DNA from: Pseudomonadota bacterium
GTDB lineage: Bacteria; Pseudomonadota; Alphaproteobacteria; Rhizobiales; Hyphomicrobiaceae
Assembly (NCBI GenBank): GCA_018242295.1
Contig: JAFECE010000011.1
Coordinates: forward strand, 744,001-808,000
Direction: 5' to 3'
Length of the DNA stretch: 64,000 nt
This document shows, piece by piece, positions 8,607 to 16,988 of this stretch. Made by a program: the position numbers and the translations under genes. How positions within the stretch are numbered: position 1 is the first letter of the stretch; each line of letters begins with the position of its first letter. The notes under the pieces are model-generated. The model did no database searches, was not told where the DNA came from, and was given only the letters and a program-made list of their open reading frames with translations.

Positions 8607-8645
8607 GCAAAAATAAAAGCGGGACTGCTCGAAAGCAGCCCCGCT
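8607..8645 (-). terminator. Intrinsic terminator of grxD
   Basis: On the minus strand, AGCGGGGCTGCTTTCG and AGCAGTCCCGCT form a stem of about 11 bp, followed by TTTTATTTTT. It lies 25 bases past the grxD stop codon. Confidence 0.85.
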
Positions 8646-8670
8646 AAATTCTCGATGACGGTTGCGAGCG

Positions 8671-9015
8671 TCAGGCGTGCTGGTGCGAGTGGGGAATGCC
8701 CTTTTCGCAGATGAGATTGTGCAGCTCGCCTGCGGAATACATTTCGCGCATGATATCGCAGCCGCCGATGAATTCGCCCTTGACGTAGAGCTGAGGGATC
8801 GTCGGCCAGTTCGAGAACGTCTTGATGCCTTCGCGAACGCCCTGATCATCGAGCACGTTCACATCCTTGAACGGCACGCCGAGGTGCTCAAGGATCTTCA
8901 CGGCGGTCGCCGAGAAGCCGCACTGCGGAAACTGCTTCGTGCCCTTCATAAACAATACGACGTCATTGTCGGCGATCGTCTTGGCGATCGTTTCGCTGAC
9001 CGTATCAGAGGCCAT
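8671..9015 (-). CDS. grxD: Monothiol glutaredoxin, Grx4 type
   Basis: A 114-residue CGFS glutaredoxin. The motif TKQFPQCGFSATAV places the active cysteine at residue 32, and the WPTIPQLYVKGEFIGGCDI segment binds glutathione and the [2Fe-2S] cluster. Such proteins carry iron-sulfur clusters in the cytoplasm, often together with BolA. The next gene upstream on the same strand is a BolA homolog, separated by 87 bases, which supports a Grx4-BolA pair. A terminator follows directly. Confidence 0.97.
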   Translation of the reverse strand: MASDTVSETIAKTIADNDVVLFMKGTKQFPQCGFSATAVKILEHLGVPFKDVNVLDDQGVREGIKTFSNWPTIPQLYVKGEFIGGCDIMREMYSAGELHNLICEKGIPHSHQHA

Positions 9016-9102
9016 TCTGAGGCTCCTTTATTGGTGTCGGGGCAGCCCGGACGGCGCACCCGCTTCGCTTGTTTTGAGATGTGGGCGAGACCGGGCCGTT
9101 AG

Positions 9103-9339
9103 TCAATCCGGCGGTAGCGCGGTGGTAAGCTGCAGGGCATGCAATACCCCGCCCATGTTGCCGCCTAGGGCCTCATAGACCATCTGGTGCTGCTGGACGC
9201 GGCTTTTGCCCTTGAAGGCGGCCGAGACGACGTGGGCGGCCCAGTGGTCGTTATCGCCTGCCAGGTCCTTGAGCACGATTTGGGCGTCCGGGAAGCGGGT
9301 TTTTATCATCCGTTCGATGTCGGCCGCTGGCATTGGCAT
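9103..9339 (-). CDS. bolA: BolA/IbaG-family protein
   Basis: A 78-residue protein with the BolA fold: PMPAADIERMIKTRFPDAQI at the start and the HVVSAAFKGKSRVQQHQMVY helix-turn region with conserved histidines near the centre. It likely forms a [2Fe-2S]-bridged heterodimer with the CGFS glutaredoxin encoded downstream. In related genomes this pair follows purL; here they lie about 5 kb from purL and on the same strand. Confidence 0.94.
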   Translation of the reverse strand: MPMPAADIERMIKTRFPDAQIVLKDLAGDNDHWAAHVVSAAFKGKSRVQQHQMVYEALGGNMGGVLHALQLTTALPPD

Positions 9340-9531
9340 TCGATGAACTCCGTTCTATGAGATGGGGCGTTTCCGGTCTCAAACCTTGCCGCTTTCGATC
9401 AGGCAGAGCAAGACCCGCGATCAGTCAATCTTATCGAATTGTCACGCGATTGCGATTGGACGTTATCAAGGCGCGTAGCTATCTTTGTGTGCACGAGGAC
9501 GTCAAGTTCTCAAAGTCTAATGGAGGACACC

Positions 9532-9621
9532 ATGAAGACCTGGACCAAACCCGCAGTTCGCGAGCAGGAAGTCGGCCTCGAAGTTACGTCGTACCTTCCG
9601 GCTGAGATCGACCTCATCTAA
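9532..9621 (+). CDS. pqqA: PqqA, precursor peptide of pyrroloquinoline quinone
   Basis: A 29-residue peptide beginning MKTWTKPAVREQEVG and containing EVTSY followed by AEID, the invariant core of PqqA. Glu17 and Tyr21 have the E-x3-Y spacing required for the carbon-carbon crosslink made by the radical SAM enzyme PqqE with PqqD. The ATG follows TGGAGGAC by four bases. The gene is alone: a strong terminator follows after 26 bases, and no pqqB, C, D or E occurs in the window. It may be the only pqqA or one of several copies supplying PQQ for periplasmic dehydrogenases such as methanol dehydrogenase. Confidence 0.93.
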   Translation: MKTWTKPAVREQEVGLEVTSYLPAEIDLI

Positions 9622-9647
9622 GTCGATACTTCCGATTTGAATTCAAG

Positions 9648-9686
9648 CACGGCGGCAGGACATGACATCTGCCGTCGTGTTTTTTT
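9648..9686 (+). terminator. Intrinsic terminator of pqqA
   Basis: CACGGCGGCAG and CTGCCGTCGTG form an 11-bp stem (one G-U pair) around a 10-base loop, followed by a run of seven T residues. Confidence 0.92.
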
Positions 9687-9699
9687 GTGTGCGGTGACG

Positions 9700-9735
9700 G
9701 AAACACCCGCTGCCGGCAGCCGCAGCGGGTGTTTC
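9700..9735. terminator. 14-bp hairpin between pqqA and the DUF2147 gene
   Basis: GAAACACCCGCTGC and GCAGCGGGTGTTTC pair perfectly around an 8-base loop. No long T run follows on either strand. The hairpin sits 41 bases past the stop of the minus-strand DUF2147 gene and could end that transcript. Confidence 0.5.
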
Positions 9736-9775
9736 ATTGGCCGAGGTGGGGGGAACGCCTCGGCTGGCGCGAGCT

Positions 9776-10615
9776 TTACTGCTCGCAATCGATGGTGACC
9801 TTCACCCAGGGCAGATCGAGCTTGCACTTGCCGGATTTGGTTCGCGTCAGAACCTTGTCCAACGAGATATCGCCGATCTTGATCTTGCCGAGCTGGCCGG
9901 CAATGTCGTTGTCGTTGCCTTTGGCATCGTCGTTGCCGTTGTCGCCGTTCTTCGCCGTTTCACCGGGCGTTTCCGAGGACGGTGCCGGTGCGGGCGCAGG
10001 AGCTTTGGCTTCATCCGTCTTCTTCGTGTCCTGAGCAGGCGCTTCCGCTGCGGGTTGCGCACTCGCTTCCTTCGTTGCGGCGGGTTGTACGCTGGAGGAC
10101 TCGGGCTTCGCTGCAACAGGCGCCTCTGCGGGCGGCGGAACGACCGCGGCCGTTACGGCGTCGGGTTTCTTGGTTGCGGGCGTATCGGCCTTCGCGTCCG
10201 TCTGACCGCAGAGCTGCAGATCATGCGGCGCTGGCTTCCAGATCATCGTCTTCGACAGAAATTTCATGCCGGCGTAACCGACGACCTTGAGGTTGCCGTT
10301 CGCGAGCGGCGTCAGCTCGACGTCGTACTTGCGGCCGCGTTCCGGCGAATAGATCCAGCCGTTATCCCAACGGCCGCCGCCGACCGGCGCGACATTGCCC
10401 ATGATTTGCTTGCCGCATCCGTCGGCATCCGATTCCGACTTCACCCAAACGACGTTGCCGCACAGCGTATCGCCGCATTGTTTGATTTCGATGGCGCCGC
10501 GGCCCGTGTCGTTGATCCAGATGCCAATCGGATCGGTAGCGGCTGATGCGCTCCCGACGGCAGCCGGTGCTACGAGGGCGACGAACGCCGATGCGATGTA
10601 TTTCACTGCGCGCAT
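9776..10615 (-). CDS. Secreted DUF2147-domain protein with Ala/Pro-rich linker
   Basis: 279 residues. A signal peptide (to about ASAA, residue 26) precedes a DUF2147 domain: PIGIWINDTGRGAIEIKQCG, DTLCGNVVWVK, WIYSPERGRKYDVEL, then LKVVGYAGMKFL and MIWKP, as in the family's lipocalin-like fold. Residues of about 140-240 form an Ala/Pro/Lys/Glu-rich disordered linker. A short C-terminal region ends KCKLDLPWVKVTIDCEQ with two cysteines that may pair. Periplasmic location is inferred; the function of the family is not established. It lies convergent to pqqA. Confidence 0.88.
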   Translation of the reverse strand: MRAVKYIASAFVALVAPAAVGSASAATDPIGIWINDTGRGAIEIKQCGDTLCGNVVWVKSESDADGCGKQIMGNVAPVGGGRWDNGWIYSPERGRKYDVELTPLANGNLKVVGYAGMKFLSKTMIWKPAPHDLQLCGQTDAKADTPATKKPDAVTAAVVPPPAEAPVAAKPESSSVQPAATKEASAQPAAEAPAQDTKKTDEAKAPAPAPAPSSETPGETAKNGDNGNDDAKGNDNDIAGQLGKIKIGDISLDKVLTRTKSGKCKLDLPWVKVTIDCEQ

Positions 10616-10918
10616 GACACTGTCCTTGTGGTGAAAGATCAGGTTTGTTTCAGCTCTGGGGCTTTGTGCACCAAGCTTCCCCGGAACGATGTTCCGTAGG
10701 GGACAGTCCGTTCGAAAGCTCGCGCTCCGATTTTTCTACATGGCCGCCCGAAATTTCCGGCAGGGCCTGAAACGAACTTCCAAGCCCTATCGTAACGGAT
10801 CATGTGAGATCGAAAACCCCGGCGCTGGTAGAAGCGTCGTCCGGTCGCACTGCTTTCGCAGAGCCCGCGATTTCGCGTCGAAGTGAGAATAAGCCTCTCA
10901 AAAACGGAGATGTTTCCG
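10616..10918. other. Intergenic region, divergent promoters expected
   Basis: It separates the divergent DUF2147 gene and the small secreted protein gene. It contains a GGAACGATGTTCC palindrome near 10684-10696. I see no coding frame with a credible start. Confidence 0.4.
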
Positions 10919-11215
10919 ATGCAGAAGCCATTTCTGGCAGCGATGCTGCTTGCCTTATCGTCGTCATTCGCACTCGCCGACGATAGCGGCATAACGACAA
11001 AGGCGATGAAAGATCATCCGGGCGTTGCGGGCAGCGGCTCGACAGCCACGCCGACGGCAAAGCCGAATTCAGGCAGCCTTTCGGAGAAGCAGATGCAGGA
11101 ACAGCCGGGCGTCAACAGCGACAGGACCGGCTCCACGGCGATGCCAAATGCGAAGCCGGCGGATGGTTCTCTTTCGGGCGCAGAAATGGAGCAGAACCCC
11201 GGCGCAACCAAATGA
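10919..11215 (+). CDS. Small secreted repeat protein
   Basis: 98 residues: a signal peptide (MQKPFLAAMLLALSSSFALA) followed by three imperfect tandem units, each with a lysine or glutamate before M, a PGV/PGA turn and a TATP or TAMP-AKP segment (KAMKDHPGV, KQMQEQPGV, AEMEQNPGA). The start at ATG 10919 lies ten bases after GGAG; ATG 10910 is closer to that site and less likely. Probably periplasmic or extracellular. Function and family are unknown. A terminator-like hairpin follows. Confidence 0.75.
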   Translation: MQKPFLAAMLLALSSSFALADDSGITTKAMKDHPGVAGSGSTATPTAKPNSGSLSEKQMQEQPGVNSDRTGSTAMPNAKPADGSLSGAEMEQNPGATK

Positions 11216-11254
11216 TGTGGACTGTTTGACGAAAGTTTTCTTTGCATACCACTG

Positions 11255-11292
11255 AAGGAGGGAGGCGAGCGCATCGCTTCCACTCCTTTTTT
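11255..11292 (+). terminator. Intrinsic terminator of the repeat protein gene
   Basis: GGAGGGAGGCGAGCG pairs imperfectly with CGCTTCCACTCC, and six T residues follow. Confidence 0.6.
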
Positions 11293-11505
11293 CGATGTGT
11301 GCTGATGATCTCCGGGTTCATCAGAGCTTTGCTCCAGACAGGAAATCTTTGACGTTAATGTCCGTTAGACATCGGCAATTTCGCCCGTTCACGTCCAGTG
11401 TTTATGGGATGCTTATATTTTTGCAGGAGTGGCGCAGTCGAATCTTTATGGGCGACGCCCTATTCTATTTTTTAGATCCGATGTGCTGCAGAGCGTTAGG
11501 CCGCT

Positions 11506-11826
11506 ATGTCATTCGACTTTCGGAAAGAAGCTGATTTTCAAAGCCGCTTCGATCAAGAAGCTGAAGAGCTTGCGAAGCAGAAAGAGCGCAATGACAGGCA
11601 AACCGCGCTCCTCTTCGCGGTGCTGATCGGTGTGCTTGCGGGAACTGGCATCATTTTGCTTGCCACCGGCAACCGGCCGTGGCCGTCCGGGCCTTCGGAG
11701 CTTCGCGATTGCGCGACGGTCGAGCCCGCAGCGTCGCGCCTTGCCTGCTACGACGAACTTTCACGCCACTCGCAAGTTGCGCCTTTCAAGGGCGCTCCGC
11801 CGAAAGAGCTTGGCGACCAGAAATAG
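11506..11826 (+). CDS. Single-pass membrane protein, unknown function
   Basis: 106 residues. A charged N-terminal helix (DFRKEADFQSRFDQEAEELA) is followed by one transmembrane segment, ALLFAVLIGVLAGTGIILLA. The C-terminal part contains CATVEPAASRLACYDEL, a C...RLACYD pattern seen in several small periplasmic proteins. It is probably anchored in the inner membrane with the C-terminus outside. It lies 22 bases upstream of the next small gene, suggesting one transcript. Confidence 0.7.
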   Translation: MSFDFRKEADFQSRFDQEAEELAKQKERNDRQTALLFAVLIGVLAGTGIILLATGNRPWPSGPSELRDCATVEPAASRLACYDELSRHSQVAPFKGAPPKELGDQK

Positions 11827-11848
11827 CCTTTGGAACGGGACATCCCTC

Positions 11849-12115
11849 ATGTTTCCAAGCACACGCCGCGCCCAGATTCTCGATTATTCCATTCTTCGCA
11901 ACACGACGCCTGAGGGACGGGCCATTGGCCGGTTCGGCGGACGCGATTTTTCCGAATTCGTTCGCGACGAGTTCGGGCGTCTCCTCGTTTACTCGGGTGT
12001 CGCGCCGCGCCGCGGTGACGGCCAATTCGACGGGGATGCCTTGAGGGAAGGGGAGTTCATCGTGCTGCCTGGGTTGATTTACCGGTATCGCTTAAAGCGG
12101 CGGCGGGCAGCGTAG
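11849..12115 (+). CDS. Conserved-looking hypothetical protein (88 aa)
   Basis: The frame reads MFPSTRRAQILDYSILRNTT and ends GEFIVLPGLIYRYRLKRR. Its middle has a YSGVAPRRGDGQFDGDAL stretch. The composition is protein-like with GC-rich third positions. No signal peptide or membrane segment is seen. The ribosome site is weak. Probably cotranscribed with the membrane protein gene before it. I do not recognise the family. Confidence 0.6.
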   Translation: MFPSTRRAQILDYSILRNTTPEGRAIGRFGGRDFSEFVRDEFGRLLVYSGVAPRRGDGQFDGDALREGEFIVLPGLIYRYRLKRRRAA

Positions 12116-12262
12116 ATTTCGTCTCCATCCCTGAGATTTCGGCGGAGATTCCGGGCTCCGCCTTTGGCGACTTGCCGAATCAACTTAAAACCGGAAGCCA
12201 ATTCGTCATTGGAGTGAACAAAGCGAAAGCGCTCGGGAAGCGGCTTCATCGCAGGGGGCACA

Positions 12263-13048
12263 ATGCGGACGGTCATCTGCCATTTCTTCAATGAGGAATA
12301 CATGCTGCCGTGGTGGCTCGCCCACCACCGCCGCGTCTTCGATCACGGCATCATGATCGACTACCATTCCACCGACGCCAGCCGGGAGATCATCAAGCAG
12401 TTCTGTCCCGACTGGGAAATTCATATGACGCGGAATGCCTATTTCGACAGCGCCGCTATCGATCGCGAAGTCGAGGACTACGAGAGGACGTGCCGGTCGT
12501 GGCGGATGGCCCTCAACGTGACGGAATTTCTCTACGGCAACTTTCAGCAGCTGGACAAAGTGATCGCGCCGACGCGGCATTTCATCGGGAACTACGTTTT
12601 CGTGGATCCGATGAACGGTCCGCCGCCATCGTACGAGCGTCCGCTGCACGAGCAGGCGACCTTCGGCTATTACGAGGATGACAGCAAAGCCTTCCGGAAA
12701 TTAAATCTTGGCCTCAGGGCGAGCCGCAGCCTGCACAATTTCGGCCAGCGCTATCCGGAGCGGGGCGGGCGGCACTGGTATCAGAGTCCGACGCTCGATG
12801 ACCTAGCGATTTTCTATTACGGATATTCCGTGCTCAACGAGGACGGCATCGCGCGGAAGCTGCAGATCAAAACCAAGATGAGCCCGGTGGAAATCGCAAC
12901 TCACGGCGCCGACCATCCCAACACGGTCACGCGCGAAAAATACCTCGGCAATATCGATCGCTATCATCGGTCGCGTAGCAAGGATCTGACCGCGACGATC
13001 GCGAAGTTCGCGAAATATCAGTATTCGGGAGAGCCGGCGCTCTGCTGA
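12263..13048 (+). CDS. GT2-like glycosyltransferase (Glyco_tranf_2_4 type)
   Basis: 261 residues. It begins RTVICHFFNEEYMLPWWLAH and continues HHRRVFDHGIMIDYHSTDAS, the 'N-E-x-x-x-l-x-x-W-l-x-H...G...i...D-x-x-S-x-D' pattern of nucleotide-sugar transferases related to family 2 and family 92. The rest is rich in aromatic residues and lacks membrane helices, so it is cytosolic. Donor and acceptor are unknown. No other glycan gene is directly adjacent. The gene seems to stand alone. Confidence 0.75.
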   Translation: MRTVICHFFNEEYMLPWWLAHHRRVFDHGIMIDYHSTDASREIIKQFCPDWEIHMTRNAYFDSAAIDREVEDYERTCRSWRMALNVTEFLYGNFQQLDKVIAPTRHFIGNYVFVDPMNGPPPSYERPLHEQATFGYYEDDSKAFRKLNLGLRASRSLHNFGQRYPERGGRHWYQSPTLDDLAIFYYGYSVLNEDGIARKLQIKTKMSPVEIATHGADHPNTVTREKYLGNIDRYHRSRSKDLTATIAKFAKYQYSGEPALC

Positions 13049-13096
13049 ACGAAGCGCGGCATCGCATGCCGTGCTTCGTCCGCTTTGGTGGTTGCG

Positions 13097-13555
13097 CTAT
13101 TTCAGTTCGAGCAATTCGACATCGAAGATCAGGGTCGCGTTCGGCGGGATGACGCCGCCAGCGCCGCGTGCGCCATATCCCAACGCAGGCGGAATGATGA
13201 GCGTGCGTTTGCCGCCGACCTTCATCGACGCGACGCCTTCGTCCCAGCCCTTGATGACTCGTCCCGTTCCGATCGGGAACTGGAACGGCTGGCCGCGATC
13301 CAGAGAGGAGTCGAACTTGTTGCCCTTTTTGCCGTCCTGATAGAGCCAGCCCGTGTAGTGCATCACGCAGATCTGCCCGGTCTCGGGCGTGGCGCCGGTG
13401 CCGACGGTGGTGTCTTCGTATTGGAGTCCGGACGGTGTGGTGGTCATGGATGTTCCTTGAGTTTCGGCGATTGCCGTGTTGCTGGAGAGAATAGCGCCGC
13501 TCGCGGCGAGAACTGCTGCGAGAGCCATCATTGTCGGGAAGCCTGCGTGGCGCAT
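13097..13555 (-). CDS. FKBP-type peptidyl-prolyl cis-trans isomerase, secreted
   Basis: 152 residues. A signal peptide (MRHAGFPTMMALAAVLAASG) precedes a single FKBP domain with TPSGLQYEDTTVGTGATPE, VMHYTGWLYQDG, FDSSLDRGQPFQFPIGTGRV, IKGWDEGV and GYGARGAGGVIPPNATLIFD. It should catalyse proline isomerisation during folding of exported proteins in the periplasm. The start at 13555 follows AAAGGA. The frame extends further upstream without a good start. A REP element lies just beyond the 5' end. Confidence 0.94.
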   Translation of the reverse strand: MRHAGFPTMMALAAVLAASGAILSSNTAIAETQGTSMTTTPSGLQYEDTTVGTGATPETGQICVMHYTGWLYQDGKKGNKFDSSLDRGQPFQFPIGTGRVIKGWDEGVASMKVGGKRTLIIPPALGYGARGAGGVIPPNATLIFDVELLELK

Positions 13556-13640
13556 TTTGGTTCCTTTGAGGTTTCCATCCGTTTGGAGGGCGACGGAGGC
13601 CTGCATCCTGATGGAGAGCAACATTTCGATCATGAGGTTT

Positions 13641-13670
13641 GGCTGGATCCCGGCCTTCGCCGGGATGACG
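13641..13670. repeat. Single REP-like palindrome
   Basis: GGCTGGATCCCGGCCTTCGC followed by CGGGATGACG, identical to the right arm of the 34854 element. No left arm is recognisable. Confidence 0.6.
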
Positions 13671-13681
13671 AATTTCAGCGT

Positions 13682-13909
13682 CTAAGTCGATGCTCCTGAT
13701 TTCTTCAGGATTGCCTCGAGGCGGCGGTGATATTCCGACTCCATCGCCAGGATGTGCTGGTAGACGTTGTCGAGTTCTTCCTTGCGGTCCTCGTTCTGCG
13801 CTTCCTCGACCCAGGTCGCGAATTCTTCGCGCAAGGTGAAAAGGACGTCGAGCGCCCCTTTGATCTCGCTCAATTCCTGCGCGGATTGAGGATCGCTCTC
13901 GCTCGCCAT
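13682..13909 (-). CDS. Small helical hypothetical protein (75 aa)
   Basis: Starts MASESDPQSAQELSEIKGAL and runs as one amphipathic helical stretch (DVLFTLREEFATWVEEAQNE, then LAMESEYHRRLEAILKKSG). It is acidic and cytosolic. The start at 13909 is the ATG nearest the conserved-looking part. It lies 105 bases downstream of purL on the opposite side of a gap of five bases from the purL stop, on the same strand. Family unknown. Confidence 0.6.
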   Translation of the reverse strand: MASESDPQSAQELSEIKGALDVLFTLREEFATWVEEAQNEDRKEELDNVYQHILAMESEYHRRLEAILKKSGAST

Positions 13910-14014
13910 TGAGGACGCCTTTTCGTTGTGTTTGCCAACAACGCTTACCACCGCATCACATGCTCGCAAAGAACACCCGGCCGCCTGGAAAATGGCTAGC
14001 CGTTTCAAACGCCG

Positions 14015-16243
14015 TTATGCGCCAAGTTCGCCCTGCATCAACTTCGGCATGAAGCCTTCGTGCGCGGTGCGAAGCTCGGAGAGCGGCAACGCGTTCTCGC
14101 CCTTGAGGGCTATGGCGTTACCGCCGACGCGGCCGACGATGCGGGCAGGGAGTTCGAGCAAGCGGGCGCGCTCCAGTACTTCCTCAGCTTTCTGCGGCGT
14201 CACCTCGACGACGTAGCGGCCCTGGTCCTCGCCGAACCAGATGGCGTGTGCGGGCAGCTTGCCTTCGTAGGGGTAGAGCTCGACGCCGACGCCGTTCGTG
14301 CCGCCCGCGAGCGCCATTTCGGCAACGGCGACGAGAAGGCCGCCGTCCGAGCAATCGTGTACCGCCAGTGCGCGGCCTTCGCGGATCAGCGTGCGGATCA
14401 GGCGTCCGGCCTTGATCTCATCTTGCAGATCGACGGGCGGGGGCGCGCCTTCGAATTTTCCGGTCGCGTGGCGCTGATAAAGCGACTGCCCGAGATGACC
14501 TTCCTCGCGGCCGATCACGATCAGTATGTTGCCTTCGCTCTTCAGCCGAATGTCGGCGATCTTCGTCCAATCCGGCACGAGGCCGACGCCGCCGATCGCC
14601 GGGGTGGGAGGAATGCCGACGCCGTTCGTTTCGTTGTAGAGCGAGACGTTCCCTGAGACGACGGGATAGTCGAGCGCGGTGCAGGCTTCGCCCATGCCGC
14701 GCACGCTCGCCACGAACTGGCCCATGATCTCGGGCCGCTCGGGATTGGCGAAGTTCATGTTGTCGGTGATCGCAAGGGGATCGGCGCCGACGGCCGTCAG
14801 GTTGCGCCAGGTTTCGACGACGGCCTGCTTCGTGCCTTCCTCAGGGTCGGCGGTGACGTAGCGGGGCGTCACGTCGCAAGCGATGGCGATGCCCTTCTGC
14901 GTACCGTGCACTCGAACGACTCCGGCATCGCCACCCGGACGGCCGACGGTGTCGCCCATGACCATGTGGTCGTACTGTTCCCAGATCCAGCGGCGGGAGG
15001 CGAGCGCGGGACCGCCCATCAAATCCTTCAGCGTGCCGAGGAGCGAGTTCGGCGCAGGCACCCATTCGGGGAGAATATTCGAGGGCTTTTTCGGCTCGAT
15101 GTAGGGACGCTTGTACATCGGCGCGGAGTTCGCGAGCACGGGCACGGGAAGATCGGCTTCGATCTTGCCTTTGTGCTTGATGATCATGCGCTGGGTGTCG
15201 GTCGTATGACCGATCACTGCGAAATCCAGGCCCCATTTCTCGAAGATGGCCTTCGCGTCGGCTTCGCGCTCGGGCTTCAGGATCATCAGCATGCGCTCTT
15301 GGCTTTCCGAGAGCATCATTTCGTAAGCGGTCATGCCGGTTTCGCGCTGAGGCACGAGGTCGAGATCGAGTTCGATACCGACGCCGCCTTTGTCCGCCAT
15401 CTCGGACGTTGACGACGTGAGGCCGGCTGCGCCCATGTCCTGAATGGCAATGATACTATCCGTCGCCATCAGCTCGAGGCAGGCTTCGATCAGGAGCTTC
15501 TCGGTGAAGGGATCGCCGACTTGGACGGTCGGGCGTTTCTCATCGCTCTTCTCGTCGAACTCGGCGGAGGCCATCGTGGCGCCGTGGATGCCGTCTCGAC
15601 CCGTTTTCGAGCCGACGTAGACGACCGGCAGGCCGACGCCCTTGGCGGCCGAATAGAAGATCTTGTCGGTTTTCGCGAGACCGACGCACATGGCGTTGAC
15701 GAGGATGTTGTTGTTGTAGCCTTCGTCGAAGTTGGTTTCGCCGCCGATGGTCGGGACGCCGGTGCAGTTGCCGTAGTGGGCGATGCCGGCGACGACGCCG
15801 CCAACGAGGTGGCGTGTTTTCGGATGGTCCGGCGCGCCGAAGCGCAGCGCGTTCATGTTCGCAACCGGCCGCGCGCCCATCGTGAAGACGTCGCGCATGA
15901 TGCCACCGACGCCGGTCGCGGCGCCCTGGAACGGTTCGATGTAGGAGGGGTGGTTATGGCTTTCCATCTTGAAGACGACGGCGTCACCGTCTCCGAGATC
16001 GACGACACCGGCATTTTCGCCAGGACCCTGGATCACTTTCGGGCCGGAGGTCGGCAGCGTCTTCAACCAGACGCGCGAGGACTTATACGAGCAGTGCTCG
16101 CTCCACATGACGGAGAAGATGCCGAGCTCGCAGATCAGCGGCTCGCGGCCCAGGATTTCGAGCAGGTGCTCGTACTCCTCGGGCTTGAGGCCATGCTCGG
16201 CAACGATCTCGGGCGTGATCTTTCGCGTGGTCGTATCGGTCAT
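14015..16243 (-). CDS. purL: Phosphoribosylformylglycinamidine synthase subunit II
   Basis: 742 residues, the small form of PurL that works with separate PurQ and PurS. The complex converts FGAR, glutamine and ATP to FGAM in step four of purine synthesis. Visible motifs are [12 protein letters not shown] near residue 45, KMESHNHPS (ATP/metal binding), [18 protein letters not shown] and the second-half [15 protein letters not shown]. Partners purQ (19120) and purS (20443) are encoded on the same strand upstream, separated by about 3 kb of unrelated genes. Confidence 0.98.
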   Translation of the reverse strand: MTDTTTRKITPEIVAEHGLKPEEYEHLLEILGREPLICELGIFSVMWSEHCSYKSSRVWLKTLPTSGPKVIQGPGENAGVVDLGDGDAVVFKMESHNHPSYIEPFQGAATGVGGIMRDVFTMGARPVANMNALRFGAPDHPKTRHLVGGVVAGIAHYGNCTGVPTIGGETNFDEGYNNNILVNAMCVGLAKTDKIFYSAAKGVGLPVVYVGSKTGRDGIHGATMASAEFDEKSDEKRPTVQVGDPFTEKLLIEACLELMATDSIIAIQDMGAAGLTSSTSEMADKGGVGIELDLDLVPQRETGMTAYEMMLSESQERMLMILKPEREADAKAIFEKWGLDFAVIGHTTDTQRMIIKHKGKIEADLPVPVLANSAPMYKRPYIEPKKPSNILPEWVPAPNSLLGTLKDLMGGPALASRRWIWEQYDHMVMGDTVGRPGGDAGVVRVHGTQKGIAIACDVTPRYVTADPEEGTKQAVVETWRNLTAVGADPLAITDNMNFANPERPEIMGQFVASVRGMGEACTALDYPVVSGNVSLYNETNGVGIPPTPAIGGVGLVPDWTKIADIRLKSEGNILIVIGREEGHLGQSLYQRHATGKFEGAPPPVDLQDEIKAGRLIRTLIREGRALAVHDCSDGGLLVAVAEMALAGGTNGVGVELYPYEGKLPAHAIWFGEDQGRYVVEVTPQKAEEVLERARLLELPARIVGRVGGNAIALKGENALPLSELRTAHEGFMPKLMQGELGA

Positions 16244-16455
16244 AAGGCTCTCGTCGGGCGCTCGGATTGCGTCCGCTTATATGGGCTCGGGAACGGTTTG
16301 TCGCCTTCGGGCTCGGACGGGCCCAATGGCCAAACGTCGCGATAACGCTGGTTCCCGCGTGCGGGGGGTGGGGAGGCGGCCCCATTGTTCCGGCAGTCAG
16401 CCGATTCATTCGGCCTTTCCGGCCAAAAAGCCCAGAATGAAAGGGCCTATCGACG

Positions 16456-16836
16456 TCAATTCATCTGTACGACGGCCTTCCTGTATCTGGCGAGCCAGCC
16501 CCGTATCTCGGCGATCTGCCTGTCCTGGGACTTGATGATGCTCTGGGCCAGCTTTCGGATCTTGGGATCCGTGCCGAACTCGAGCTCGGCCCTGGCCATG
16601 TCGAGGGCGCCCTGGTGGTGGGGAATCATTTTGGTGACGAAATCGACATCGGGATTGCCGGTGTAGGTCAGCGCGTGCATGGCCTCGTCCATTTTGTAGA
16701 TCGCCGTTGCGAGTGCGCTGGCGGCCGGGGCCCTCGTGGCGCCTCCTACCCGGTCGGAGGTCTTGTCCCTTTTGCCCTTTGCAGCGGCCGGAACGGGCGC
16801 GAGGCCCAGGCACGTCAGAGCCGTGAAGTTTTTCAT
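16456..16836 (-). CDS. DUF305 family exported protein (copy 1)
   Basis: 126 residues. The N-terminus MKNFTALTCLGLAPVPAAA looks like a short signal peptide. The DUF305 core has TGNPDVDFVTKMIPHHQGAL, DMARAELEFGTDPKIRKLAQ and IIKSQDRQIAEIRGWL. The HHQGA histidines are the expected metal-binding residues; some members are linked to copper handling. It is 45 percent or more similar by eye to the adjacent copy at 16989, so the pair probably arose by duplication. Confidence 0.88.
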   Translation of the reverse strand: MKNFTALTCLGLAPVPAAAKGKRDKTSDRVGGATRAPAASALATAIYKMDEAMHALTYTGNPDVDFVTKMIPHHQGALDMARAELEFGTDPKIRKLAQSIIKSQDRQIAEIRGWLARYRKAVVQMN

Positions 16837-16949
16837 GAGCCTTCCTTTCGAGCAAAAGGCCGCCGGAAGCTCACATCGCTATCGGATAGGCGTTGGGGAT
16901 CTCGAAATCTGGCGCCGTGCATTTGATCTGAATTTTGCGCGGATTGAAC

Positions 16950-16982
16950 GCGTCGCCACCGCTGCACGCCGGGTGGCGACGC
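16950..16982 (-). terminator. 11-bp hairpin after the second DUF305 gene
   Basis: GCGTCGCCACC and GGTGGCGACGC pair perfectly around an 11-base loop just past the stop codon of the 16989 gene. The T run is missing, so its role as a terminator is uncertain. Confidence 0.5.
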
Positions 16983-16988
16983 ATGGCC

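Noticed and set aside
10680-10715. GGAAC...CGTT as a general stress (EcfG) promoter.
   Set aside because: The spacing between the two words is 21 bases, too long for the usual 16-17.
16406-16855. A 149-codon minus frame overlapping the first DUF305 gene.
   Set aside because: It is a shifted shadow with heavy Arg/Gly content; the DUF305 motifs and signal peptide lie in the other frame.
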